Part shown: piece by piece, positions 18,947 through 25,938 of the stretch
Numbering within the stretch: position 1 is the stretch's first letter
How the letters are laid out: each line of letters opens with the position of its first letter
Assembly: GCF_007859935.1 (NCBI RefSeq)
Contig: NZ_SJPO01000004.1
Coordinates: 124,001 to 188,000 of the forward strand
Source: Posidoniimonas polymericola
GTDB lineage: Bacteria; Planctomycetota; Planctomycetia; Pirellulales; Lacipirellulaceae
Direction of reading: 5' to 3'
Length of the DNA: 64,000 nucleotides
Notes under the pieces: model-generated
What the model saw: only the letters and a program-made list of their open reading frames with translations
Databases searched by the model: none
Told to the model about the DNA's origin: nothing
Translations under genes and position numbers: made by a program

Positions 18947-18976
18947 TTGACCATGTACGGTATCGTGCCGTACACT
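18947..18976 (+). promoter_or_regulatory. Toxin-antitoxin promoter with palindromic operator
   Basis: A TTGACC -35 box (18947-18952) and TACACT -10-like box (18971-18976) are 18 bases apart. A perfect inverted repeat, TGTACGG (18954-18960) and CCGTACA (18968-18974), fills the spacer and touches the -10. This is the expected place for an autoregulatory site bound by a ribbon-helix-helix antitoxin, as known for TacA/AtaR-type systems. A GAGGAG ribosome site at 18983-18988 precedes the antitoxin ATG. Confidence 0.65.
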
Positions 18977-18997
18977 TGCAGTGAGGAGATTGAAACC

Positions 18998-19282
18998 ATG
19001 TTCCAACCCGAAACCAAAACCGCCCGCCTCGAAGCCCGGCTCCCCGAGTCGGTGCTCGGGCTCTTGCGCCAAGCGGCCGACCTGCAGGGACGGTCGCTGT
19101 CGGACTTCGTTGTCTGCTCGGCCCGGGAAGCAGCCGAACGGGCAATCGCGGACCACGATGTGTTGCGGCTATCGCTCGCCGACCAGAAACAGTTCGCCGC
19201 CCAGCTCGCCAAGCCGAAGAAGCCGACGGCCGCTATGAAGCGGGCCGCGAAACGGCACTCGGACTTGATTGAGCCGTCGTGA
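18998..19282 (+). CDS. DUF1778 ribbon-helix-helix antitoxin (TacA/AtaR-like)
   Basis: A 94-residue protein from the ATG at 18998; the open frame runs upstream but the GAGGAG site and promoter fix this start. The N-terminal ribbon-helix-helix part reads TARLEARLPESVLGLLRQAA, then GRSLSDFVV, the DUF1778 pattern. The C-terminal half contains the conserved VLRLSLADQKQFA segment, then a Lys/Pro-rich tail that in relatives wraps and blocks the GNAT toxin. Its stop overlaps the toxin start (GTGA), the usual coupling. It should bind the palindrome in its own promoter together with the toxin. Confidence 0.9.
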   Translation: MFQPETKTARLEARLPESVLGLLRQAADLQGRSLSDFVVCSAREAAERAIADHDVLRLSLADQKQFAAQLAKPKKPTAAMKRAAKRHSDLIEPS

Positions 19283-19779
19283 CGAAGCCCTTCCGCATCG
19301 AGCGGCTCGCCAAGCAAGATCGCAGCGGCTTCGACTGCGGCATCCCCCCGCTCAACGACTACCTCCATAAGCAAGCGGGGCAAGACGAACGCCGCCGCTT
19401 TGCAGCCTGCTACTTGCTGGTCGATGCCGCGACAAGCGAGGTGGCCGGCTACTACACGCTTGCCGCCGGCAGTGTGCTGCTGGGCGACCTTCCTCAAGCG
19501 ACGGCGAAGAAGTTGCCGCGCTACCCGAGCGTCCCGGTCGTGCGGATCGGTCGCTTGGCGGTTGATCAGCGCTACCAAGGGAAAAAGCTCGGCGGCGTCT
19601 TGCTCGTCGATGCGATCCAGCGGGCCGCTTCCACTGACGTGGGAGTGTACGCCGTCATCGTCGACGCCAAAGACGAAGCGGCCGCCACGTTCTATGAACA
19701 CCACGGCTTCACTCGCTTCGAGTCGGCGCCGCGGGTTCTCTTTCTTCCGGTGGCGAGCGGTTTGGCTAACCTCCCGTAG
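19279..19779 (+). CDS. GNAT-family acetyltransferase toxin (TacT/AtaT-like)
   Basis: A 166-residue GNAT protein coupled to the upstream antitoxin by a GTGA overlap. The N-terminus FDCGIPPLNDYLHKQA matches the family pattern F.CG...LN.yL...A. The acetyl-CoA loop is RYQGKKLGG at residues 98-106, and a conserved tyrosine sits at 139 in FYEHHGF. Relatives acetylate the amino group of aminoacyl-tRNA and stop translation. Length and key residues look intact, so the toxin is probably active. Only six bases separate its stop from the integrase start, so the pair appears to be carried by the mobile element rather than merely next to it. Confidence 0.9.
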   Translation: MTKPFRIERLAKQDRSGFDCGIPPLNDYLHKQAGQDERRRFAACYLLVDAATSEVAGYYTLAAGSVLLGDLPQATAKKLPRYPSVPVVRIGRLAVDQRYQGKKLGGVLLVDAIQRAASTDVGVYAVIVDAKDEAAATFYEHHGFTRFESAPRVLFLPVASGLANLP

Positions 19780-19785
19780 CTTTCT

Positions 19786-20805
19786 ATGATCTTCGTTCAG
19801 GCGTTCTACTGGCTCTTCCGAGCGGCGTTGGTCCCGCGGGCTTGTCTGGTGGCTGAGAACGCCGCATTGCGGCAGCAACTGGTTTGCTACCAGCGGAAGC
19901 GAGGCCGGCCAAGGATCGCTGGAGCCGACCGGCTGTTCTGGGTACTGCTCAAGCAGTTCTGGAGCGGCTGGAAGTCATCGCTCGTGATCGTGCAGCCCGA
20001 CACCGTGTGCCGCTGGCATCGTCAGGGGTTTCGGATTCTCTGGCGGTGGAAGTCACGACGGCAGGGACGGCCACTGATTGACGCCGAACTCCGGGCGTTG
20101 ATCCGACGAATGTCCCGAGAGAACCCGCTGTGGGGAGCGCCGCGGATCCGGGCCGAGTTGCGGCTCTTGGGCTACGAGATCGCCGAGTCGACCGTCGCCC
20201 GGTACATGGTGCGGCGTCGTGGGAATCCCTCGCCCGGCTGGAAGACGTTCCTCGCCAACCACTCGCAAGAGATCGCCGCGTGCGACTTCTTTGTCGTTCC
20301 CACGGCCACGTTTCGGATGCTGTACTGTTTCGTGATCCTCTCGCACGACCGCCGGCGGGTGCTGCATTTTAATGTCACGACCAACCCGACCGCGCGGTGG
20401 ACCGCCCAGCAGCTGACCGAGGCCTTTCCGTTCGATGCCGCTCCCCGCTATCTCCGACGCGACAATGACGCGATCTACGGCAAGGTGTTTCAGCAACGGA
20501 TCGCTGCACTCGGGATCGAAGACCGCCCCACGACGCCTGGCAGTCCCTGGCAGAACGCCTACGTGGAGCGACTCGTCGGCACGGTGCGCCGCGAGTGCCT
20601 GGACCACGTCATCGTCCTGGGCAAGGACCATCTGCGTCGCGTCCTATCGAAATTCTTCGCTTACTACAACGGCAGCCGCGCGCACCAAGGGCTCGAAGGA
20701 GATGCGCCGTTGGGGCGCGAGCGAGAGCCGCCAGAGCTTGGCGACGTCGTGGCCACGCCCGTTCTTGGCGGGCTGCACCATTGCTACTCGCGCCGCGCGG
20801 CGTGA
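19786..20805 (+). CDS. DDE integrase/transposase (rve family)
   Basis: A 339-residue single-ORF transposase with an integrase core. The N-terminal half is a helix-turn-helix region (ENAALRQQLVCYQRKRGRPR; then WGAPRIRAELRLLGYEIAES, the HTH_21-type motif). Catalytic acidic residues are seen as D167 (ACDFFVVPT), D226 or D228 (RRDNDAIYG) and E261 (NAYVERLVGTVRRE). The C-terminus (YNGSRAHQGLEGDAP ... GGLHHCYSRRAA) is the part found again in two remnants at 20994-21122 and 23961-24129. It is apparently intact and transcribed with the GNAT toxin-antitoxin genes. Confidence 0.85.
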   Translation: MIFVQAFYWLFRAALVPRACLVAENAALRQQLVCYQRKRGRPRIAGADRLFWVLLKQFWSGWKSSLVIVQPDTVCRWHRQGFRILWRWKSRRQGRPLIDAELRALIRRMSRENPLWGAPRIRAELRLLGYEIAESTVARYMVRRRGNPSPGWKTFLANHSQEIAACDFFVVPTATFRMLYCFVILSHDRRRVLHFNVTTNPTARWTAQQLTEAFPFDAAPRYLRRDNDAIYGKVFQQRIAALGIEDRPTTPGSPWQNAYVERLVGTVRRECLDHVIVLGKDHLRRVLSKFFAYYNGSRAHQGLEGDAPLGREREPPELGDVVATPVLGGLHHCYSRRAA

Positions 20806-20939
20806 ACATCTGCTCGCGGCCACTTCACCCGGCCTGTCTTGGCGTCTGCGCCGAGCGTGAAATCTGTGTGGGATTCGGCTGTTGGCGCAGTCTGTGTTGA
20901 CTCCCCGCCTCCGCCTGTTACCGGCTCAAGCACCGGGAT

Positions 20940-20992
20940 CCCCTCCGCCGGGCATTACCCAGACCGCCATTCTGAGTTTTCGGGAGGGACAG
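20940..20992 (+). repeat. End repeat R1
   Basis: It ends in TCTGAGTTTTCGGGAGGGAC then AG, the core shared with R2, R3 and R4. The upstream half is diverged (CTCCGCCGGGCATTACCCAG). It abuts an integrase remnant directly at 20993, marking an insertion into an older copy. Confidence 0.7.
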
Positions 20993-20993
20993 C

Positions 20994-21122
20994 CGTGCGC
21001 ACCAAGGTCTCGATGGCGACGCGCCCGCGGGCCGCAACAAAGAGCCGCCCGAGCTTGGCCCCGTCGTCGCCACGTCAGTGCTCGGCGGGCTCCATCACAC
21101 GTACTCACGCCAAGCGGCGTGA
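20994..21122 (+). pseudogene. Integrase 3' remnant B
   Basis: In frame this reads RAHQGLDGDAPAGRNKEPPE ... LGGLHHTYSRQAA then TGA, matching the last 43 or so residues of the intact integrase at 19786-20805 with several substitutions. Everything upstream is missing, replaced by end repeat R1. The remnant belongs to a related but different copy, since it is closer to remnant D (23961-24129) than to the intact gene. Confidence 0.8.
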
Positions 21123-21249
21123 CGCTCTTTTCCCCGCCGCCCGCTACACGGGCTGTCTCAACCTGCGCGCCGCCTTCAAAAAACGCGTCACAATAGGCCG
21201 CTGGCGTGCTTTCTAGCGAACGGCAGCCGCATGCTTCGTTCGGGCACAT

Positions 21250-21312
21250 CCTCCTAAATCCCCCCGCTCCGCCTTGCCCAGCTTCCCGGATTGAGTTTTC
21301 GGGAGGGACAGG
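21250..21312 (+). repeat. End repeat R2
   Basis: It contains CTCCGCTCCGCCTTGCCCAG, then CTTCCCGGATTGAGTTTTCG and GGAGGGACAGG. CTTCCCG and CGGGAGG can form a 7-bp stem around an 11-base loop. It lies about 130 bases after integrase remnant B, the same spacing order as R4 after remnant D. Confidence 0.75.
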
Positions 21313-21331
21313 TAGTGTGTGTTGCCCTGGC

Positions 21332-21398
21332 GCTTCCTCCAAAATCACTCCGCTCCGACTTGCCCAGCTTTTCGAATTGAGTTTTCGGGAGGGACAGG
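21332..21398 (+). repeat. End repeat R3
   Basis: A second copy immediately after R2, without any integrase remnant. Its core is CTTTTCGAATTGAGTTTTCG then GGAGGGACAGGG; CTTTTCG and CGGGAGG still pair using G-U pairs, so the hairpin is kept despite changes. It ends seven bases before the stop codon of the SUKH immunity gene on the other strand. Confidence 0.75.
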
Positions 21399-21404
21399 GC
21401 ACGG

Positions 21405-21980
21405 TTAGACCGCGCGCAATCGTTTGCGTGTGACGGCAACCTCTCTTGTAAATGGATTGATTATTTCTACCTCTTCAAACTCGAACATGGTGTCCCAGAG
21501 TCGTACGCCTTTGCACCAATCTTCAAGCCAAGAATGCAGTGCATACGGGGTTTGGGTGAACCCATCTTCATCTAGAGTGAAAATGCTGTTCACAGTGGTA
21601 GAGCAGTCTACGCAAGACCACACGGAGGAACCCCAACCGCAAATCGGAAGCAAGTTGGGATTCCACTCGCTGCCGGTGGATTCGACCGCAGAGCGAAGGA
21701 AGTTGCGTAACTCGAGTAGAGTTCGGCCATCACTGTCGCTATGACCATTGGTAGTACCTAGCAGTCCGTACCCCGGCCCGAATCCTCCGTTGGCAATCTG
21801 GGTTAACAGTGCCTTAAGAAGCCTGGGGATGTTTAATGACAACGCGACTTCAGCGCTCGCGATTTCCTCAGCACTTGCTGGTGGAGGCAGACTTGAACTG
21901 ATCCTGTGCGAGAAATCATGCCTATGTTCGGCATCATTTGCCCTAACCAAGAGTTGAGAAACTAGAAACTCTTCATCCAC
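21405..21980 (-). CDS. SMI1/KNR4 (SUKH) family immunity protein
   Basis: A 191-residue cytosolic protein. The SUKH pattern is clear: LPPPASAEEIASAEVAL near residue 32, IPRLLKALLTQIANGGFGPG near 52, then LLPICGWGSSVWSCVD. SUKH proteins are the most widespread immunity proteins of polymorphic toxin systems and often pair with deaminase or nuclease toxins. It starts 19 bases after the deaminase-toxin gene stop, so it should neutralise that toxin. The gene is markedly less GC-rich than the core genes. Its 3' end touches end repeat R3, but the reading frame looks complete. Confidence 0.85.
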   Translation of the reverse strand: MDEEFLVSQLLVRANDAEHRHDFSHRISSSLPPPASAEEIASAEVALSLNIPRLLKALLTQIANGGFGPGYGLLGTTNGHSDSDGRTLLELRNFLRSAVESTGSEWNPNLLPICGWGSSVWSCVDCSTTVNSIFTLDEDGFTQTPYALHSWLEDWCKGVRLWDTMFEFEEVEIINPFTREVAVTRKRLRAV

Positions 21981-21999
21981 TGAGTTGGCCTCATCTTTG

Positions 22000-23949
22000 T
22001 CAAAGGTCGAGTGGAAAACTAAAAGATCTTGGTCCAGTTAGAACTCCACCAAGCCCTTCAATATCGCCAGCGCAAGTTGGGCAAATGTCATTCGTTGTCA
22101 CCCCATTTGTTGGCGTTAAACCGTTTCGCCCAGCATGATCAAGCATCGTGATCTCGGCATCTGCACGAGGAAGGTCATTTGTAGGTGTGAGCCCCCTCTC
22201 TCTAGCTAGCCTTTTCTGGGCTTCAGATAGGTCGCTCGCACCACCAGACACCAAGGTGACCCCTTCCCGCGTCTCTGTTATCGCTACCGTTCGCCGATCG
22301 TTGAGGGGCGGTTTCTCTACATCGGCGATTTCCCTTGCTAGTTCAGGTGACGCCTTTGGGGCAACAACCTCAGCCGACGCCTTCTGCGGGTCCGCACAGC
22401 TATTATGCACAAGCAGCCCGACGTTGCCAACCGCGTAGGTATGATCCTGCTCGACAGTCAGGTTGAACACCGGCGTGTTGGTGACGAACTCTTGCTCGAT
22501 CCGCCTCACGTACTGCTGCTGACCGTGGCGGTCGATCAGCACGTCGCCGGGGCGGAGGTCGTGGGAGTTGACCCAGCGGCCGGGCAGGCTCTGGCCCTGG
22601 TCTTCGCGGTCATTCAGTTCGGCTGGGGTCGGCCGCGCCTCTAGTTCGCGGCCGTTCAGCACCCAAACGGGGTGGTGCACCGTGGCGCGGAACGAGTCGC
22701 CGCCGGTCGTGGTGACCGTGACCAGCGAGTCCTCGTACACGTTGTCGTGAACGCCTTCCACGCGCCGCGGCGACCACGTCCCGCTGGCGTGGTCGAACGC
22801 CAGCACGAAGTCGCCCTTGCGCAGCTCGCCGATCGGCCGCAGCCCCTTCGGGGTCGCGACCGGCGTGTCGGACGTGAAGCAGTAGCCATCGGGTTGAATG
22901 ACGTTGATCTCATCATTCGCCCGCCGCAGCTTCTCTGCGTTGGGCACGTCGTCGGCGTGGCTGCGGGGCCCATCGGCCGCGCGGCCGGTCGCCAGGTCGG
23001 CGGCGCTCTCGATCACGCCAGCTATATCGCCCTGGTAGGCCGACCGAGCCAGATCGAGCGCCGACTGTGCCTGATCGGACTTGTCGAGCACCTCGCCGGC
23101 CAGGCCCGCGGCCCGCTGGGCGGCCGGGTTGGAGACGAGCGAGGTGATCGCCTTCGGCGCCCGTTGGACGACCTTCGCGGCGCCGCCGATCAGCTTGCCC
23201 GCCGCGCCCCCCTGCGCGACCGCGCCGAACGAGCGGCCGGCCGCCTCCGGCAACGCCCGCAGGTCCGCGTCGCGGATGCCGGCCTGGTCGAGGGCGGCGC
23301 TCGCGTCGTCGCTGGTTTCGGCGTAACCAAAAGACAGCGTGTCGATCGCGAACAGCACTTCGGCCTTGAGGATGTTGCCCACTTGGGAGAAGTAGCCGGG
23401 GTTCTCAATTCCCCCCGTGATCGACTCCCAACTGATCGGCTCCTTGGCGACGGTGGCGGGATCGACCTCATCGACCTCGAAGTAGGTCCCTTCAGTGTTG
23501 TACGGGTGGCTGTTATCGGCGATGCTGGTGGGGTTGGGGTGATCGGTCTTGCCCGAGATGACTTCACGGTATGGCGTGACCTTCTCGCCGCTATTCGGTG
23601 GCGTACCGATGGTCTTAACCGTCAAGGTGTCTGAGCTTTCGTAGTAAGAAAATGGATTGTCTTCGTCGTCGAGCCCGGTTTTGTATTCGATGTTCTTGAA
23701 ACTATCCGTATCGATAGACCAATGTTTTTCTTCCGTTGTTTTGCTCTTATCAGTGTCTGACGCCGTATCGTAGGAACCTGAGACGGTCTTGGAGTCGCCC
23801 GCCCGCAAGACGCCGACATTGTGGACAATCTCCTTGAGATCTCCGTTGCTCCACGTCTCGTCGTGTTGCCTGCGCAGCTCGTCTCCCTTCTCCTGGTTGC
23901 TAGTGGCCGTGGTGATCGTGTACTTGGCTTTCTGGGGGTAATAAAGGTG
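22000..23949 (-). CDS. 5'-truncated polymorphic toxin tail: complete Hint domain plus deaminase toxin
   Basis: The frame is open from 23949, where an integrase remnant begins, to the stop at 22000 with no credible start (the first possible one is a TTG at 23808), so this is the C-terminus of a once larger protein. In order it has a Ser/Thr-rich stalk end, an Ala-rich pre-toxin helix region and a complete Hint domain. The Hint A block is YCFTSDTPVATPKGLRPIGE with Cys codon 22879-22881; the B-type block is TVHHPVW and the G block GLLVHN. The final about 100 residues look like a deaminase: TVAITETREGVTLVSGG, LSEAQKRLA, ADAEITML and ICPTCAGDIE. The usual zinc ligand in HAE is Asp here (DAE), while CxxC is intact. 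The SUKH gene follows. It may be silent without its delivery domains. Confidence 0.8.
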   Translation of the reverse strand, partial: HLYYPQKAKYTITTATSNQEKGDELRRQHDETWSNGDLKEIVHNVGVLRAGDSKTVSGSYDTASDTDKSKTTEEKHWSIDTDSFKNIEYKTGLDDEDNPFSYYESSDTLTVKTIGTPPNSGEKVTPYREVISGKTDHPNPTSIADNSHPYNTEGTYFEVDEVDPATVAKEPISWESITGGIENPGYFSQVGNILKAEVLFAIDTLSFGYAETSDDASAALDQAGIRDADLRALPEAAGRSFGAVAQGGAAGKLIGGAAKVVQRAPKAITSLVSNPAAQRAAGLAGEVLDKSDQAQSALDLARSAYQGDIAGVIESAADLATGRAADGPRSHADDVPNAEKLRRANDEINVIQPDGYCFTSDTPVATPKGLRPIGELRKGDFVLAFDHASGTWSPRRVEGVHDNVYEDSLVTVTTTGGDSFRATVHHPVWVLNGRELEARPTPAELNDREDQGQSLPGRWVNSHDLRPGDVLIDRHGQQQYVRRIEQEFVTNTPVFNLTVEQDHTYAVGNVGLLVHNSCADPQKASAEVVAPKASPELAREIADVEKPPLNDRRTVAITETREGVTLVSGGASDLSEAQKRLARERGLTPTNDLPRADAEITMLDHAGRNGLTPTNGVTTNDICPTCAGDIEGLGGVLTGPRSFSFPLDL

Positions 23950-23960
23950 TCAGGAACCGT

Positions 23961-24129
23961 TTTCTGCTTCAAAGAGTTCTTCGCTTACTACAACGAGCGC
24001 CGTGCGCACCAAGGTCTCGATGGCGACGCGCCCGCGAGCCGCAACAAGGAGCCACCCGAGCTTGGCCCGGTCGTGGCCACTCCGGTGCTCGGCGGACTGC
24101 ACCACAGCTACTCACGCCGCGCGGCCTGA
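23961..24129 (+). pseudogene. Integrase 3' remnant D
   Basis: The frame reads KEFFAYYNERRAHQGLDGDA ... LGGLHHSYSRRAA then TGA, matching the last 52 or so residues of the integrase at 19786-20805. The upstream part is gone; the junction near 23946-23965 carries GGTGTCAGGAACCGTTTTCT. The insertion cut the 5' end of the toxin tail gene that runs the other way from 23949. Confidence 0.8.
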
Positions 24130-24250
24130 GACTCTTTTCTGCTGCCCGCTGCGGGGGCTGGCTCAACGTGTGCGCCGAAAGAAAACGCTGCGTCAATCGA
24201 GGTCGTTGACGGGCTTTCAGACGACCGGCAGTCGTGTGCTTTGCAGATCT

Positions 24251-24318
24251 CTTTACTCCACAATCACTCCGTTTTGCCTTGTCCAGCTTGCCGGATTGAG
24301 TTTTCGGGAGGGACAGGG
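24251..24318 (+). repeat. End repeat R4
   Basis: CTTTACTCCACAATCACTCC, then CTTGTCCAGCTTGCCGGATT and GAGTTTTCGGGAGGGACAGG. It lies about 120 bases after remnant D, and its end abuts a broken Hint fragment, so it defines the right edge of that insertion. Confidence 0.75.
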
Positions 24319-24490
24319 CCTCTGGGGGCCAGGCTGAGCACGCACGCCGTGCCGTCTAGCGTGCGGACCTCGTCGCCCGGGCTTAGCTGGTCGGCGCGGA
24401 CGAAGTCCTGCTCGGCCTTGCTCCAGAACGGGTGTTGGGGGTCGCGCCGATTGGCTTGGCGACGCCCTCGATCGCGGGAACGGAGTGGTC
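24319..24490 (-). pseudogene. Broken Hint-domain fragment (third toxin module)
   Basis: The DNA is closely similar to the middle of the two intact Hint cassettes (for example 25230-25391), including the stretch for LDGTACVLSLGPRG. One base is lost in the TPNHPFW region (GGTGTTGGGGG instead of GGTGGTTGGGGG), shifting the frame, and neither the start nor the VLVHN end remains. One side is cut by end repeat R4; the other runs into the immunity gene at 24502. It is the remains of a third module. Confidence 0.75.
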
Positions 24491-24501
24491 AACCTCAAGT
24501 G

Positions 24502-24834
24502 TTAATTTAACCGCTGGCCGTGAATCTCTGCTCTCCAAAATCTACAAGCTTCCAAGAGGATTTCTCTTTCGGTTGGATCACTGTTCCCCTGGTCCTTTAG
24601 CTTCTTGCTCAAATAATCTTCAAGCGACTGACTAACTGGTATACCTAATTCTTTTCGGCGGTCAGCATAGCCTCGAATCGGCGCTTTTTCCTCTCTTATA
24701 AATCGCCTTACCGCATCCAGCCCCAAAAGCATACTAATTATCTCGTTGACGCTTGCGGCGTACACAAATGGCGCTGTTAGTACGTGATCAATCAACTCAT
24801 CAACGAAATCGGTTATTTCTTGGGTCGATTTCAT
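24502..24834 (-). CDS. Putative immunity protein for the papain-like toxin
   Basis: A 110-residue, mostly helical and acidic cytosolic protein (TQEITDFVDELIDHVL, VNEIISMLLGLDAVRRFI, DPTEREILLEACRFWR). I do not recognise a named family. It starts 27 bases after the stop of the papain-like toxin gene and is AT-richer than core genes, both typical of immunity genes. By position it should bind and inhibit that toxin in the producing cell. The end abuts the broken Hint fragment but the frame itself is complete. Confidence 0.6.
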   Translation of the reverse strand: MKSTQEITDFVDELIDHVLTAPFVYAASVNEIISMLLGLDAVRRFIREEKAPIRGYADRRKELGIPVSQSLEDYLSKKLKDQGNSDPTEREILLEACRFWRAEIHGQRLN

Positions 24835-24861
24835 GGATCGAAGCGAAGAGATTGCTTTCTC

Positions 24862-25902
24862 CTAGTTTTTACGAATTCCTAGATTTCTGCGTGCTTCACC
24901 AAGGCTCCGGTATCCGTTGAGCTTTCGCACTTGGTCGAAGTAGTCTCGTGCTGGAATTCCTTCTGGGTGCAAGGGGTCGTATGCCTTGCCACCTTTGACA
25001 AGGACCGCGTGCTCATATTGGTCCGCATCGTATTTCGGAAGAGGTATTTTGCCTCTCGTGGGGTTAGGTGAATCTATTCGCACCACAGAACCGCCAATTT
25101 CGCTCTGCTTTCGCCTGGCCCAGTCAAAGCAGTTTTCTGGCGTTCCATTATGAACCAGCACCCCCGCATCCCCGATGCGGTAGACGTGCTCGAACTGCAC
25201 CTCGAGGTTGTAGACCGGCTCGGGCGGGCCTCTGGGGCCCAGGCTGAGCACGCACGCCGTGCCGTCTAGCGTGCGGACCTCGTCGCCGGGGCTTAGCTGG
25301 TCGGCGCGGACGAAGGCCTGCTTGGCCTCGCTCCAGAAGGGGTGGTTGGGGGTCGTGCCGATCGGCTCGGCCACGCCTTCAATCGCAACATAAATGGTGC
25401 TGGCCGCGTGGTGGTGGAACGTGGCGGTCACCACCCGTCCGGGGCCCTGGGCGATCTCGGGGCAAGGGCCCACCGCCAGCACGTCGGCCAGGCCGCTGAT
25501 GCCGCACTCGGGCACGTCAATCTGTACCTTGCCGCCCGGCCGCACCTGACGCTCTGTCAGCCAATTGACTGGCCGCAGCATCACCACGTCGGCCAGCGTG
25601 CCGTCCCGCTTTGGGCAGCGGAGCGTCATCTGCCGCCACTCGGATGGGGCCGTGATGTCCGCGCCTACGCGGTGGTCCCGCTCGGCGGACGGGTTCTCGC
25701 CGATCCACATCCGTTGGCCGACCGTGATCGTCTCGATCGCCTGAGGGACCGGCTCATACTGCGGCTCCGACGAGAGTGATGCGGGGGTAACTGAAACCAC
25801 CCGCTCAGCGCTTGGCGGTTGGGCGGAGCCTCGCCACAAGAATAACGCCGACGCTGTGAGCAGCGACGCGACGATCAGGAGGTCGCGAATTCGACTTGGC
25901 AT
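24862..25902 (-). CDS. Membrane-anchored split-Hint module with papain-like toxin
   Basis: A 346-residue protein. An N-terminal signal anchor (LLIVASLLTASALFLW) is followed by a Hint domain lacking the A block: there is no CFxxGT sequence. ITVGQRMWIGEN, IGTTPNHPFWSE (B block), PVYNLEVQFEHVYRIGDAG and VLVHN (F/G blocks, Asn252) are present. After Asn252 comes a toxin of about 95 residues with ENCFDWARRK, YEHAVLVKGGKAYDPLHPEG and ARDYFDQ. The C...H...D order and HAVLV..G.AYDP pattern match papain-like toxin domains (protease, deamidase or similar). The first 252 residues differ from the paralogue at 26643-27749 at only about a dozen positions. The 110-residue putative immunity gene follows. Confidence 0.78.
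   Translation of the reverse strand: MPSRIRDLLIVASLLTASALFLWRGSAQPPSAERVVSVTPASLSSEPQYEPVPQAIETITVGQRMWIGENPSAERDHRVGADITAPSEWRQMTLRCPKRDGTLADVVMLRPVNWLTERQVRPGGKVQIDVPECGISGLADVLAVGPCPEIAQGPGRVVTATFHHHAASTIYVAIEGVAEPIGTTPNHPFWSEAKQAFVRADQLSPGDEVRTLDGTACVLSLGPRGPPEPVYNLEVQFEHVYRIGDAGVLVHNGTPENCFDWARRKQSEIGGSVVRIDSPNPTRGKIPLPKYDADQYEHAVLVKGGKAYDPLHPEGIPARDYFDQVRKLNGYRSLGEARRNLGIRKN
25147..25902 (-). repeat. Hint cassette direct repeat, copy 2
   Basis: A 756-base segment from the start codon to the VLVHN Asn codon, the same length as 26994-27749 with no indel. Most of it is near identical; the last about 70 bases before the Asn codon are more diverged. The toxin sequences after the Asn codon are unrelated. 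Confidence 0.85.
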
Positions 25903-25938
25903 GGGCGAAACTGCGTAGTAGATGATAGCTGCTTGCTT

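Larger units (their letters stand above)
18871..20992 (+). mobile_element. Putative TA-armed transposable unit
   Basis: The unit runs from end repeat R0 through promoter, antitoxin, toxin and integrase to end repeat R1. The three genes are packed as one operon (a GTGA overlap, then a 6-base gap). Both ends carry related sequence in the same direction, not inverted. The left boundary is an inference because R0 is degenerate; the right boundary at about 20992 is supported by an abrupt switch into another integrase copy. Confidence 0.5.

Noticed and set aside
18589..19878. Long minus-strand open frame across the toxin-antitoxin genes
   Set aside because: It is antisense to the clear DUF1778 and GNAT genes, has no recognisable motif and follows from the GC-rich codon pattern of the real genes.
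21243..21398. R2/R3 as integron attC sites
   Set aside because: They lack the paired RYYYAAC/GTTRRRY core sites and no integron tyrosine integrase is present; the nearby enzyme is of the DDE type.
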